64,000 nucleotides of DNA from Microstegium vimineum (GCA_022036555.1 CM039140.1:8521943-8585942); one strand, 5' to 3'; shown: positions 1 to 11,750, counted from the first letter of the stretch. The notes: generated from the sequence alone by a model not told the origin. Program-made: numbers and translations.

Positions 1-1
1 C

Positions 2-487
2 AAGAGAGTGCCCACCAAGAGTACAGCGAGGTACCACTGTGAGTATTGTGAGCGGGATGGGCACTTGGCTGAGTTTTGCTATAGGAGGAAGAGAGATGAT
101 CGGAGGTAGGTTGAGTTGAACAACCAGGACATGTACCACCCACTAGTTGGGGTGCGTGAACCAGAAGTCCGGAGGCGCACTACTAGGACTAGAGGTGCAA
201 TGCCTCAAGGTGCTAGGCCTCAGGAGGTGAGACCACATGGTGGTCGTGCCCGGCGGGGTACCGGTCGTGACCCATACGACTACGGGCCTCGTGGCGGTGG
301 CTTCACTCCCCACACCTTTAGCAGACCACCTTTTTCCTATGGTGGTGATCGCTACCCCCCTATGGGAAGGGAGATGCTTTGTATGCCTCCTAACCCTGTC
401 TTTGGGAAAATGGGACAACACTGGTATCCTTCACAGTTTACTAACCCCAGTGTTGCGCCGTTTGCTCACCCTATGTCTCTTTATTGA
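2..487 (+). pseudogene. Copia-1 gag, C-terminal part with CCHC zinc knuckle
   Basis: Reading from base 2, the frame encodes a CX2CX4HX4C zinc knuckle (CEYCERDGHLAEFC, bases 38-79), the RNA-binding motif at the end of retroelement Gag. An in-frame TAG at 107-109 breaks the frame just after it. The same frame then runs to a stop at 485-487 through an Arg/Gly/Pro-rich tail. The 5' end is cut by the window. The protein would have packaged element RNA into cytoplasmic particles; this copy cannot make it in full. Confidence 0.75.
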
Positions 488-773
488 TGTAGGAAGGAGG
501 ACTGGAGGAGACTTGGCTTGTGGATTTTGGATGCTCACGCCATATGACTGGAAGTGCCAAGTGGTTCTCCAGCCTCGACCCCGTGCACCACACCGAGTAC
601 ATTAAATTTGGGGACTAGAGTATAGGTAAGGTTGTGTTCCGAGGGTCAATCCGAGTCAATTCGTCTTTTGTCCTCAAGGATGTTGCTTTGGTTGCGAATT
701 TGCATTTTAACCTTCTCTCGGTTTCGCAACTCCTTGATGACGGTTTTGAGGTGAGTTTTAAGCCCAATCTCTC
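488..773 (+). pseudogene. Copia-1 protease remnant
   Basis: Downstream of gag a frame reads WLVDFGCSRHMTG, which matches the copia aspartic-protease site W-x-x-D-S-G-C. The catalytic DSG triplet reads DFG here, so the active site is altered. A TAG follows at 616-618. The next block (634-770) has the FNLLSVSQLLDDGF pattern that links protease to integrase in copia polyproteins. A frameshift near 774 separates it from the integrase frame. The protease would have cut the Gag-Pol polyprotein. Confidence 0.7.
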
Positions 774-1556
774 TTGGATTTTGGACTCTCGGGTGAGCTT
801 ATTTGCCAGATTTTACCCTTCGGGAAGGTTTTTTGTGCGTTTTTTTCTATCTCTTCTGGACCTTCTCGTTGTCTTCTTGCCGGTTCTTCTTCCGATCTTT
901 GGAAGTGGCATAGGAGATTGGGACATTTGAGTTTTGACTTGCTTGCAAGGCTTAGCTCAATGGACCTTATCCAAGGATTGCCAAAGCTAAAGTTCAAGAA
1001 GGATTTGGTTTGCCATCCTTGCCGGCATGGCAAGATGGTTGCTGCTTCCCATTCTCCGGTGATGGAGATTATGACCAAACAACCCGGCAAGCTCTTACAC
1101 ATGGATACAGTTGGTCCAGCTCGGGTTAGGTCGGAGAGAGGGAAGTGGTATGTTGTTGTAGTCGTTGATGACTACTCGAGATACTCTTGGGTATTCTTTC
1201 TGGAGAGTAAGGATGAGGCCTTTTCGCATGTTCGAGATCTGATTTTGAGATTGCAAAATGAGCTATCCAAGCATGCCATGAGAGCGATACACAGTGACAA
1301 TGGCACAGAATTCAAGAATGCTCAATTTGTATCTCTTTGCTCTTCTTTGGGTCTCGACCAACAGTTTTCCTCTCCTCACACTCCCCAGCTGAATGGTGTT
1401 GTTGAGCGCAAGAATCGGACCCTTGTTGAGATGGCCAGGACGATGCTCGATGAGCATAGGACTCCTAGGCGGTATTGGGCCGAAGCGATCAGTTCTGCTT
1501 GCTATGTTTCCAATCGCATTTTTCTCTGAGCTTTCAAGAAAAAGACTTCTTATGAG
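774..1556 (+). pseudogene. Copia-1 integrase
   Basis: The frame starts with the GAG-pre-integrase zinc region (HRRLGHLS...CHPCRHGK). It continues with the rve catalytic core: DTVGPARV with the first Asp, HSDNGTEF with the second Asp, and PQLNGVVERKNR with the Glu. A TGA at 1527-1529 interrupts the frame after RIFL; the same frame resumes and joins the reverse transcriptase region. CGA to TGA is the simplest cause. The enzyme would insert element DNA into the genome. All three catalytic residues are still encoded, but the polyprotein would end early. Confidence 0.83.
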
Positions 1557-3155
1557 TTGCGATTTGGAAGACCACCGAAGGTAAGTCACCTACGGGTGTT
1601 TGGGTGCAGGTGCTTCATCCTCAAAAAGGGCGGTAAGTTAGACAAATTTGAGTCTTGGTCTTCTGACGATATCTTTCTCGGTTATTCTACTCAATCTCGT
1701 GCTTATCGTGCTCTTAACCTTGAGACTAACCGAGTGATGGAGACCTGTGAGATTACCTTCGATGAGACTATGCCCTGTATTTCCACCGCTTTTGAGCTTG
1801 CAGGTGATGATGAGGTGAACACTAACATATTTGTGGAGGAGGAGCAGGACGATGCCGATTGGGGTGATCTCGAGCCAACTCCATCGGCTGCCCCCGTAGA
1901 CCCTGCGACGTCCACTTTGACTCACGGCCCCGATCCGACTACTTCCTCTACATGGGGGCCGTTCGAGCAGTTTCCTCAGTCGATGCCCGGTGGACCTGAG
2001 GGAGCTCCAGCTGTTGTCGAGGGGGAGGCGACTTCTTCACGTGAGGCGCTGCTATACGTTCAGCATCGCCACCCTCCTCGGATTATGATCGGCGACATCA
2101 ATGAGCGCACTACGCGCTCTAGGTCGTATCGTATTTCCCACTTTGCTCATTCGGCTTTTGTCACTTCTTTTGAGCCCCAGGATGTTGGACACGCTTTGTT
2201 GGATCCGGATTGGGTTAATGCCATGCATGAGGAGCTTGAAAACTTTGAGCGAAACCACATTTGGATCTTAGTGCCACCACCACCAAGTTGCCACCCTATA
2301 GGTACCAAGTGGGTTTTCAAAAACAAACAAAGTGAGGATGGGGTGGTAGTGCGAAACAAGGCTAGGTTGGTAGCGCAGGGCTTTTGTCAAAAGGAGGGAA
2401 TATACTATGAGGAAACCTTTGCCCCCGTAGCTCGTTTAGAAGCCATTAGAATCCTTCTAGATTTTGCAGCTTCTAAGGGTTTTAAACTTTTTCAAATGGA
2501 CGTTAAAAGTGCTTTCCTAAACATCTACATAGAGGAGGAAGTGTATGTTAGACAACCTCCCGGTTTCGAAAATCCCAAGTTTCCAAACCATGTTTTTAAA
2601 CTTCAGAAAGCCTTGTATGGTTTGAAACAAGCCCCTAGAGCATGGTATGATAGCTTGAAAATGTTTTTGCTTGCTAATGGTTTTAAAATGGGATCGGTAG
2701 ATAAGACGCTTTTTCTCCTCAAGCAAGACAAAGACACTCTCCTAGTCCAGATTTATGTGGATGATATCATCTTTGGTGGTTCTTCTTATGCTCTTGTTGC
2801 CAAGTTTGCAGATCTTATGAGCAGGGAATTTGAGATGAACATGATGGGAGAGTTGACTTTCTTTCTCGGGTTGCAAATCAAGCAAACTCGGGAAGGGACG
2901 TTCGTGCATCAAGGCAAGTATACGAAGTATATTCTGAAGAAGTTTGACATGGGTGAGGCAAAGCCTATTTCGACGCTCATGTCGACTACGACTGCCTTGG
3001 ATGCGGATGAGGAAGGAGAGGCGGTGGATCAGACGGAGTACCGAAGCATGATCGGGTCGCTCTTGTACCTGACAGCGACTCGGCTTGACATTCAGTTCGC
3101 CGTCTGCTTGTGTGCGTGCTTTCAGGCGTCACCGCGCACTTTGCACTCATCATGA
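1557..3155 (+). pseudogene. Copia-1 reverse transcriptase
   Basis: This open block of 532 codons starts with the integrase C-terminal GKX-like segment (FGRPPKVSHLRVFGCRCF) and an acidic, Pro-rich linker. The RVT_2 reverse transcriptase follows, with NKARLVAQGF, QMDVKSAFL, GLKQAPRAWYD and the catalytic YVDDIIFG (about codons 400-408). The frame stops near 3155, where homology to RNase H continues in another frame. A small frameshift therefore separates the two domains. Upstream the frame is continuous with the integrase apart from the TGA at 1527-1529. Confidence 0.88.
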
Positions 3156-3682
3156 GGTACTTGCACTTCACTCTCGAGTTTGGCTTGTGGTTTTCCACCT
3201 CCTCCTCTCTTGGTCTTTGTGGCTATTCCGATGCCGATTTTTCCGGTTGTCATCTTGATCGAATGTCCACGTCGGGGACTTGTCAGTTTCTCAGATCTTC
3301 TCTTGTGTCTTGGTCTTCTCGCAAACAGTCTAGCGTTGCTCAGTCTACCACAAAGGCTGAGTATGTGGCTACCGCTAGCTGTTGCTCGCAGTTGATTTGG
3401 ATGATTATGACTTTGAAGGATTTTGGTCTTGAGCTTACTAAAGTGGCTCTACTTTGTGATAGCATGAGTGTCATTAGTGTGGCCAAAAACCCTGTGCTCC
3501 ATTCTAAGACCAAGCACATTGATGTTCGCTTTCACTTTCTAAGAGATCACTATGAGAAGGGCGACATTGACCTCCGGCATGTCGATACCCAAAACCAGCT
3601 CGCAGATATTCTCACAAAGCCTTTGGATCAAGCTGTGTTTTCTCACCTTCAGGGCGAGTTGGGTGTTTGCTTTCCTTTTTAG
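3110..3682 (+). pseudogene. Copia-1 RNase H domain
   Basis: The frame encodes the copia RNase H with GYSDADFSG, STSGTCQFL, SWSSRKQSSVAQSTTKAEYVA and the tail LADILTKPLD, and ends at 3682. It overlaps the reverse transcriptase frame by 46 bases in a different phase. The real junction is thus a frameshift near 3150, and the first residues of this frame are not genuine. The domain would degrade the RNA strand of the RNA-DNA hybrid during reverse transcription. Confidence 0.85.
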
Positions 3683-5225
3683 AGGAGGAAAGCTTTGTGT
3701 ATCATAGTTTTTCTTTTGGTTTTTATTTGACTTTTATTTTGCTTCTTAGTTTTTAATTGGTGTCAGTATGCATTTTGCATCTCATTTGCATTTGTAACAT
3801 AGTTCATTTAGAGCTTCATACCTATAGCCGATATAATGAAACTATGCTCTATTTGAGGTGCTCTATGTGTCTATGGTGTTGCTTAACTCAGACTCTCTTT
3901 GATCTTTTTGATATGCAATAGAGCTAAGTTAGAAAAGCTTTAAAACTGAATTTAATTCTATACATCACCTCTGAAATGTGTAGGCTTTTAAAGATCCTTC
4001 TTGGTTGTTTTATATATAGCTTGTAACTATGACTCTTCACTGTTTCATTCAGTTCCATTGAGCACCATGATTAAACTTGATCTAAAATGAAGTAGCTCTC
4101 TGAATAGTGAATTGAAAAGATCGAGTTGGGTTCACATTTGTGAGTACTCCACCGTCTGTTCGAGACTGCTTCCCATATGGGTTGAACTTGAGCGGTGTCG
4201 TGTATGACTGAAACCGGTGTGTTAAGCTCTTTGGATTCGCCCGGTTGATAAGCGGCATCACTTTGCTTGCGACCACTCGCATACACTTACATTGTGCCTA
4301 AAACTAAATTTTGCTGCAAAACTCTGAAAATGAAAAATTTTATTCAGTTTGGGTCATTGGCTTGTTGTATGATCTAAGCTAGGGATAGTTTTACTCGCTA
4401 TACATGAGACAGTTTTGAGGTTGATCTTATCTTGTATGCCATGTTTAGTTGTCTCTAGGAGGTGATACCATTTCTCTACTCACACATGTAATCTTCTCTA
4501 AACTAGCTTCTAAAGTGATCTTGAGCTAAACTAGAGTCTTTATTGGGCACGTAGAGCTTTTCCTATTCTCACAGGATCACATCACTTAGAGCATCGTTTC
4601 ATTGCCTTAGCTCTATGTATGAAGCTTTTGCATTCATTTTGCATTTCATGGCATTTGTGGCCCTTCCTCTTGAGTTTTGAGATTTGATGAGCTACATGTG
4701 TCAACAAGGGGGAGAAATGTGCACTTCACTCTATCTTTCAGCCATCCACATCCCAGGGGGAGAGATGTGCATAGTAAGGGAGTTTTGTGGTCAAGGGGGA
4801 TAAAATGTGCATTTTGTGAAAATCTTGCTTCTTTGACTCTTTTCTTCCTTCTTGGTATCTCTTGAGTGTGCTTTTGCCCAGGGGGAGCTTTTGCTAGATG
4901 TGTTGAGCCTTTGCCTCTTCTGGAGGGTCTAGCTTGTGTTTTGGCTCCGATAGGTTTCCATTGGTCTTCTGTGCCTTTTTGTGCTTCAATTGGTTTTCTT
5001 GGCTTGCTAGCGGTGTTGAGCCCATTTTTTGCCTCTTCTTGAGGGCTAGCTTTGTTTTGCCTGGTTGCGTCGAGCCGTTGCCCATGTCTTTGGGAACCAA
5101 GTTTTTGGATGCGTTTTGCTTCTCTCAAGTGACCCAGTTTTGGCTTTCTTAGCTTTTGGTCATTTGGAGAGCTTTATCATGTTGGATCAAATCTGAAATG
5201 CACTTGTGTTGACAATGCACTCATC
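3683..5225 (+). other. Copia-1 3' non-coding region with internal polypurine tracts
   Basis: No supported coding frame was found between the RNase H stop and the LTR. The region holds four extra G-rich tracts of the form AGGGGGAG or near it, at about 4706-4717, 4754-4765, 4792-4804 and 4878-4889. Three are followed by a similar ATGTGC phrase, which suggests local duplication. Multiple tracts of this kind are known in Sireviruses. An env-like gene, present in some Sireviruses, is not visible here. Confidence 0.7.
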
Positions 5226-5236
5226 AAGGGGGAGAT
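5226..5236 (+). promoter_or_regulatory. Copia-1 primary polypurine tract
   Basis: AAGGGGGAGAT lies directly before the inferred LTR start (TGCGAACACATGG at 5237). Its position and composition fit the primer for plus-strand DNA synthesis. Confidence 0.75.
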
Positions 5237-6524
5237 TGCGAACACATGGTTGATATGTGCCCATGTTTGTTCAGTTTTATGATGAGTGATTGCCTAACAC
5301 TTGAGTGTTTCAGTTTGAGTGGTTTATTCTAATCCTTGCGAAAGCAAATGTGTGTCTGTCTATCGGCTTGTGGTGTGCAGGTGCTATGCCCGGAAACAAT
5401 GGCCAATGGCGTGGAGAAGGTCGAGTAGAGGCTTGCCGTGCTGATGGACTGAGAGCGGTGAAGGGCGGAAGCGGGGCTCGGACCGAGGGACCATGGGCGC
5501 CGGAGGACTAGCTGTGGTGGCTAGTACTTGGCACCGGCGAGCGCGGCTAGACATGGAGGTAGACCGAGTTGACCGAGTCAAGACAGCGGACGAGCGGGTC
5601 GAGCGGAGGCTCATGGGACTCGGAGTCCGACCGGGCAAGGACAAGGTGGCTCGAGTTGAGCGGTTTGGTGGTTTGGGCCTCAAAACCATCGGAGGACGGT
5701 TTCCGAGTTTGGGCCTCAAAACTCGGGGTTCGGGCCTCAAAACCCAGGCGGAGCTTCCAAGGAAGCGGGGACGACACGTGGCAGAATCCTGGAGGTTGCG
5801 TCGAGGCGACGCAACTCCTGGCAGGAAGCGGGGCCGTCCATTCAAATCGAGGAAGATATTTTTCGAAGCTTAGACTGCAATGCTTAGGCTAGGTAGTTCA
5901 CTCATGTATCTAGGGGGGTGTTGGGGAAATAGCCAAAGCCCGATAAATAAAGGATGAATGGGTATCCCTCATCCCATCTCTTGCATTGCCTCCTCCCACC
6001 TAATTTCCTAGGTTTCCCTTCCTCTAGTCTTCTTGCTTGAGATCCACCGTGTCTCCGGTATAAAAACTTGAGATTGTTGCGACGAATCAGAGGCCATAAC
6101 CTCCGTAAGCCATGGTTGGGTTGATTTCTTGATCGTGTCCCAAGTTTGCTTGTGTTCTTCGCGTTTTGCTTTTCGCTCTCCTTTGATTCCGAGTTGAGAT
6201 CTCTTTGTATAGAGTAGCTCTTGCAAATCCGTTTGAACCAAGTTGTTCGTAATCGTGAGGAGCATCTTTGCACCGAAGGATTCCTCCTCAAACCTCACGA
6301 GTACGTAGATCGGGAAATTTCTTTGCGGAGTTCTTCGTTCTTGAGTTTTCCCCAAATCCCTTCTCTCCCATTGATTCGATCCAAACTGAGCGATGATTTC
6401 TTCGGGATAGCTCCCCAACTGATCTAGGATCATGCCTACAAACTTTGGTTACAGTTGGTGATCGTTTGATTGGATTTTGGGAAAGATTGGCGGAGAAAGG
6501 GGCAGTTTTCGAGGTTACTGCGCT
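5237..6524 (+). repeat. Copia-1 3' LTR
   Basis: The LTR starts with TG immediately after the polypurine tract and runs about 1.29 kb to where Tat gag sequence begins. The length suits a Sirevirus LTR. It contains three related palindromes (5670-5743) and a possible TATA-like GATAAATAAAGG near 5942. The 5' LTR is outside the window, so LTR identity cannot be measured. The end lacks an obvious CA, so the right boundary is inferred from homology with Tat copy B at about 13524. Confidence 0.7.
5670..5743 (+). repeat. three GGGCCTC-centred palindromes in the Copia-1 LTR
   Basis: Three copies of the core GGGCCTC lie at 5670-5687, 5704-5725 and 5725-5743. Each is flanked by its own complementary arms: GGTTT with AAACC, CGAGTTT with AAACTCG, and GGGTT with AACCC. 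Arm sequences differ between copies while pairing is kept. Repeated palindromic motifs in LTRs have been described for Sireviruses; their function is not known to me. Confidence 0.75.
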
Positions 6525-8127
6525 CTGGCCTCTGGCTGGAGGACTATCGATTCGCCTGAGAGGCGGGCGGGGCGGATGACGAAAACTTCATAATCCTTCA
6601 CCTGCCTCTCTACCTCTCGGACACCGCACGCGTGTGGCTGGAGCACCTCCCGAAAGGGAAGATCCAGAACTGGGGGGACCTGAAAGAATCCTTTGTCGGA
6701 AACTTTCAGGGAACTTACATCCGACCTGGAAACTCATGGGACCTCAAGAACTGTAAATAGAAGCGAGGCGAGACTCTTTGCGAGTACATCCGTCATTTCT
6801 CACAGTAGTGCAACGAGCTCCCGGACGTAGCTAACGGTGACATCGTCACCGCGTTCCTGTCAAGGACAACATGCGAGTCCCTGGTCCACAAGCTAGGACG
6901 AAAGAAGCCCAAGACAACGAAGGAACTACTCGACATCGCCACCAACCATGCCTCAGGCGAGGAGGCGGTCGGCGCCGTCTTCCAGGGCACAGCCGGAAGT
7001 TGCAAGCGCGATGAAGCAGAAGCCGAGGGACCTTCAACTTGTCCTCACAAGAAAGGGCGAAACCGACCACGGTACGATCCGTCATTTGTTGCCAAACAAA
7101 AAAGGGTGAAGGGCAACAGGACAGGCAGGTTAACGACCACTTTGAGAAGATGCTGGAACGGACCTGTCCGAACCACACAACCACTGTCAAAGACCTCCTC
7201 AAAGACTACAACCTTATGAAGAAGTTTCTTGGTGGTGGGACGAAGAAGAAGAGGTGGTCGAAGAAGAAAGAGGACGATGGAGAGGACGGTGGAGGAAAGA
7301 ATGATGATTACGTTCCGGCGGACGAGACATTGATGATCTTCGGCGGCCCGGCGTCATGCAACTCCAGGCGTCAGCAAAAGGTTGCCCGCCGAGAGGTATA
7401 CGCAACCACCCCAGCTATTCCCACCTTCCTCAAGCGGTCGGTGTCTCCCATCACATTCAATAGTAGCGATCACCCCGACTATGTACCGTACCCTGGACGA
7501 TATCCGTTAGTTGTAGATACCATCATTGGCACAAAGCACCTCACAAAAGTCCTTATGGACGGCGGGAGTAGACTCAACATCCTCTATGCCGAGACCCTCG
7601 ATGCAATGAAAATACCACGGTCACGCCTGCGACCCTCGGGGGCCCCATTCTTCGGGGTAATCCCAGGCAAAAAAGCTGATCCCATTGGGCAGATTGATTT
7701 GGCCGTCACCTTTGGTGGGCCGGGCAACTTTCGGAAAGAAACGTTGACCTTCGAGGTTGTCGGCTTCAGGGGAACTTATCACACCATACTCAGGAGACCA
7801 TGCTATGCGAAGTTTATGGCTGTTCCAAACTATACCTACCTGAAGATAAAGCTGCCAGGTCCGAAAGGCGTCATCACAGTGGGCATGGCACCCCGAAGCG
7901 CGTACGAGTGTGACGTCAAGTGCTGCACATACGCGTCAACGCTCGTAGCCTCAAAGCAGCTCACGACCGAGTTGGCAGCCGAGGTCATCGCATCACGAGA
8001 AGAGGCTCCGAACACCAAGAAGGCCGGCTCATTCGAACCAATGGAGGCTACGAAGGCAGTCGTTCTTGACACCCGGGACGGGAAGCAGAGGATCATGCAC
8101 GTCAGTTCCTCCCTTTCTCCCAAATAG
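6525..8127 (+). pseudogene. Tat copy A gag-protease
   Basis: Gag homology begins at GLWLEDYRFA. Stops lie at 6758-6760 and 6806-6808, and a frameshift lies near 7100. A good frame follows from 7039 to 8127. The Cys/His cluster that copy B has as CX2HX5HX4C reads CPNHTTTVKDLLKDY here, so one His and the last Cys are lost. The protease segment begins near 7500 and has MDGGSRLNILYAETLD as its active-site region. The frame ends at TAG 8125-8127, a position where copy B also has TAG. Confidence 0.82.
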
Positions 8128-9911
8128 GAAGGTGAGCTCGTCGACTACCTCTGTGCGAACATAGACGTATTCGCATGGAGGCCCTCAGATATGCCGGGCA
8201 TACCCAGGGATGTCGCCGACCACTTCCTGCATGTCAAGCCGGGTTCTAGGCCGGTCAAGCAACGACTACGCCGTTTCGACGAAGAGAAACATGCCGCGAT
8301 CAGAGAAGAGATCAAGAAACTCAGGTTTCATCAAAGAGGTGTACCACCCCGAGTGGCTCGCTAACCCTATACTAGTGCGTAAGAAGAACGGGAAATGGAG
8401 AATGTGCGTTGATTACACGAGTCTCAACAAGGCCTGCCTGAAGGATTCGTATCCGCTGCCTCATATAGACCAGATATACGATGCGACATCAGGGTGCGAA
8501 CTCCTCTGCTTCCTGGACGCGTACTCAGGGCACCATCAAATCAAGATGAACGAGTCGGACCAGCTCGCGACGTCATTCATCACCCCGTTCGGATCTTTCT
8601 GCTACGTCACCATGCCCTTCGTGCTTCGAAACGCTGGGGCTACTTTTCAACGAACCACGATTTGATGTTTTGACGAACTCGTGAGAAAAATTGTCGAGGT
8701 TTACGTGGATGACATCGTCGTCAAGTCCCAGCATGCTAGTGGACTCGTGGCTGACCTTGCCCTCACTTTCGCAAAACTCAAAAAGAACAACATCAAGCTC
8801 AACCCAGAGAAGTGCTTCTTTGGGCTCCCTAAGGGCATGCTCCTGGGCTTTTTGTCTCCAAAAGGGGATCGAGGCTAACCCTAAAAAAATCACCGCCATC
8901 AAAAAAATGGGGCCGATCCATAACATGAAGGGGGTGCAGAGGGTTACAGGTTGCCTCGCGTCGCTTAGCCGTTTCATTTCCCACCTCGGTGAAAAAAGCC
9001 TGCCCTGGTACAGACTCCTAAAAAAATCCGAGCGATTCGCATGGACGTCCGAGGCTCAGTCAGCTCTTGACCACATCAAGCAGTTGTTGACCACACACGC
9101 CTGTCCTGGTCTCACCCCACGACGAGGAGAAACTCTTTCTATACATCTCCGCCACGAGGCAGATGGTAAGCACAGTCCTTGTCGTGGAAAGAGAAGAGGA
9201 GGGGCACGCACTCAAAGTGCAAAGACCCGTATATTTTGTTAGTGAAGTACTGAGCGACTCAAAAACCCAGTATTCCCACTTACAAAAATTGGTATACGCG
9301 GTGGTCATGAAGAAGAGAAAGTTGTTACATTACTTTGGGTCTCATGAAGTAATAGTCGTAAGCAACGCGCCGTTGGGAGAGGTCATTCTGAACAGAGACT
9401 CCGCCCACCGTATTGCCAAGTGGGCGCTAGAGCTGATGGATAAAAACATTACCTACGCTCCGCGAAGCGCCATCAAATCACAAGTTGTGTCTGATTTCGT
9501 CACGGAATGGACAGATGCGACCCTCCCCACCCAACTGTTGAGCAGGAGTATTGGACCTTGCCCTTTGACGGGTCCCTCATGAAGACCGACGCAGGTCCGG
9601 GGATTGTCCTGACATCACCCCATGGAGTGACGATGAGATACATGGTGTGTTTGTTGTTCCCAGCGTCCAACAACGAAGCAGAGTACGAAGCCCTGCTTAG
9701 CGGGTTGCGGATCGCGATCGACCTGGGCATTAGGCGGCTCGACGCCCGCGGAGACTCCCAACTGGTAGTCAACCAGGTCATGAAGCAGTCTAATTGCGTT
9801 GACCTGCGCATGGCCGCGTATTGTCAAGAAGTACGAAAACTCGAGTCCAAATTCGACGGCCTCGAGATCAACCACGTACCCGACGACAAAATGAAGAGGC
9901 CAACGCGCTAG
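8128..9911 (+). pseudogene. Tat copy A reverse transcriptase and two RNase H domains
   Basis: After the TAG the frame continues with FAWRPSDMPGIPRDV, the usual start of the Tat reverse transcriptase region. A short deletion near 8320 shifts the frame. The palm motifs CFLDAYSGHHQIK and VYVDDIVVKS are both present. A TGA at about 8663-8665 and a further frameshift near 8865 follow. RNase H lies at about 9040-9480. A second RNase H (SNNEAEYEALLSGL, DSQLVVNQV) lies at about 9550-9880 and is the diagnostic feature of Tat/Ogre elements. Confidence 0.85.
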
Positions 9912-10119
9912 CCAGGGCGGCCTCAGGTCGTGAGCCCGCGCCTCCCGGGGTGTTTGCGAATGACCAACCAAAGCCGTCCATCAACGCCGGGGAGTTAGAG
10001 GCCTCCAACCCTCCTAACACTAGCTCCTCAGCGGCCTCAAGGGCCATCGAGGACTCGACCACCCGCGACGTCGAAGTAGCGGAAGCGATGAACATAGAGA
10101 AGGAAGAGTCGGTGCCTAA

Positions 10120-11112
10120 AGAAAGGGACTGGAGACAACTGTACGTGGATCGCCTAGCGAAGGGCGAGCTCCCCACGGATCAGGCAGAGGCTAAATGGCT
10201 CGCGCCGACGAGCCAAAGTGTTTGTCCTTGTCAATAGTGAGCTTTACAAGCGAAGCGCGACAGGCGTTCTGCAACGTTGCATCCCAGCCCAACAGGGGAG
10301 GAAACTATTACAAGACATCTACCAGGGCGCTTGCGGACATCATGCAGGAGCCAGAACCCTTGTAAGGAACACGTTTCGATAAGGTTTCTACTGGCCGACG
10401 GTCGTGGCCGATGCACAAGCCTTAGCCCGCGCCTGTGAGAGCTGCTAGTTCTTCGCCAGGCAGATCCACATGCCCGCTCAGGCACTCCAAACCATCCCCC
10501 TTACGTGGCCATTCACAGTTTGGGGGCTCAACATGGTCAGTCCATTTGAAAAAGCACCCAGGGGCTATACCCACCTGCTAGTCGCCATAGACAAGTTCAC
10601 CAAATGGATCGAGTTACGCCCCATCACCAACATCAGGGCCAAGGAAACCATCAGTTTCTTCATCAACATCATCCATCGATTTGGAGTGCCCAACTCCATC
10701 ATCACCGATAACGGAACGAATTTCACCACGAACGAGTTCTTAGAGTGGTGCGATGAACACCACATACGGGTTGATTGGGCCTCCGTCGCACACTCGGAAT
10801 CCAACGGGCAAGTGGAACATGCCAACGGGCTCATCCTACAGGGGATCAAGTCAAGATTTTTTGACATATTGCACAAGTATGGACTGAAATGGCTCCAAGA
10901 GCTCCCTTCCGTTCAATGGAGTCTTAGAACAACGCGAAGCAGGGCCACCGGTTTCTCACCATTTTTTCTGGTCTATGGCTCGAAAGCCGTCTTGCTCACC
11001 GACCTGAAGTATGGGTCCCCAAGGGTGGAGGCTTATGACCCTAAGAAAGTGAAAACCTTCCTAGAAGACGCCATAGACTAGGTCGACGAGGCTAGGGATG
11101 CCGCTCTCTTGC
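10120..11112 (+). pseudogene. Tat copy A integrase, truncated
   Basis: The zinc-binding segment ends with TAG at 10446-10448, where copy B has CAA. The rve core follows with ITDNGTNF and SESNGQVEH. The first catalytic residue is changed: copy A reads GLNMV where copy B reads GLDMV, so Asp has become Asn. The frame ends at TAG 11079-11081, a stop also present in copy B. Homology ends near 11112, where LTR sequence begins. The enzyme could not be active even without the stops. Confidence 0.83.
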
Positions 11113-11750
11113 GTACAGTGGGACCCTCTGAATAACGGAGTCCATTGGCCAAGCGTGGAGGAATCTCACCGTACGCAAAAAGAATTGGGGGAAGGTACAA
11201 ACGGTGTACCGGCCGACGGAGCTGTAGGCACCTATGCCTCTATTCACTACGGGCTTAATCGGACCCCCCCCCGTATTCTCCGGCGAAGCGGTGGAAGGCC
11301 GACATGACACCCGGCCTCCGACCAGGTACGAAGACAATAAGAATATAGTATTATGGGTACTCCGCATCCTTCTCGGAGAAGGCAAAGGCACCGCCTCTCA
11401 GGAATATACTCCTTGGTGCACACTTGTAACTCCCCCACCCTCCTTGCTACTATAAAAGGAGGGTGAGGGGGGGACGACAACAGAGATCAGACAATCGAAC
11501 AATCGAAGAACAACAAGCATAGATCTAGAACACACTCATACACCAACGCACTTAGAGACTTGGGGCTCATACCCCCTCTCTCGACCAAGCTTGTAACCCA
11601 CTCCAAGCAGAGATAAGGAACACGAGAAGCTACACACTGGACGTAGGGATTTCTTGCCCGAACCAGTATAATCCTCTTGTCTCTTTGTCTCACCATTCGG
11701 AACCCGACACGCGTACAAATTTACTTGTTGGTAGTTTCTAAACATCGACA
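11113..11750 (+). repeat. Tat LTR, 5'-truncated, between copies A and B
   Basis: The segment matches the second half of the Tat LTR seen at 24107-24264 plus 34292-34760. It ends in CGACA, followed directly by a primer-site-like sequence. About 630 bases of the LTR start are missing compared with the LTR at 22281. It acts as the 5' LTR of copy B and, by position, also follows copy A. A TATA box lies at 11450-11458. Confidence 0.85.
11450..11458 (+). promoter_or_regulatory. Tat LTR TATA box
   Basis: CTATAAAAG lies about 300 bases before the LTR end. It is conserved in the matching LTR at about 34476-34484, which supports it as the core promoter for the element transcript. Confidence 0.7.

Larger units (their letters stand above)
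1..6524 (+). mobile_element. Copia-1, Sirevirus-like Ty1/copia retrotransposon, 5' part outside window
   Basis: The order gag zinc knuckle, protease, integrase, reverse transcriptase, RNase H identifies Ty1/copia. About 1.55 kb of non-coding DNA follows, with five G-rich polypurine tracts, and then an LTR. Several such tracts before the 3' LTR are typical of the Sirevirus lineage. The 5' LTR, primer site and most of gag lie before the window. The right edge is set by the point where the Tat gag sequence resumes (about 6525), so the element is inserted in Tat copy A. A clear CA end and target duplication were not found, so the right edge is good to roughly 10 bases. All coding parts are broken. 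Confidence 0.88.
6525..11112 (+). mobile_element. Tat-lineage Ty3/gypsy copy A, both ends lost
   Basis: The order gag, protease, reverse transcriptase, RNase H, a second RNase H, integrase is that of the Tat lineage. It aligns along its length with copy B (about 13524-18090). The left end is cut by Copia-1 inside gag. The right end stops inside the integrase C-terminus (about 11112), where sequence matching the middle of the Tat LTR begins directly. The integrase tail, 3' region and the first part of the LTR are therefore missing. Stops and frameshifts occur throughout. Confidence 0.9.

Noticed and set aside
11098..11460. Short frames on both strands across the A-B junction
   Set aside because: The segment is a truncated LTR by homology to 24107-24264 and 34292-34760.
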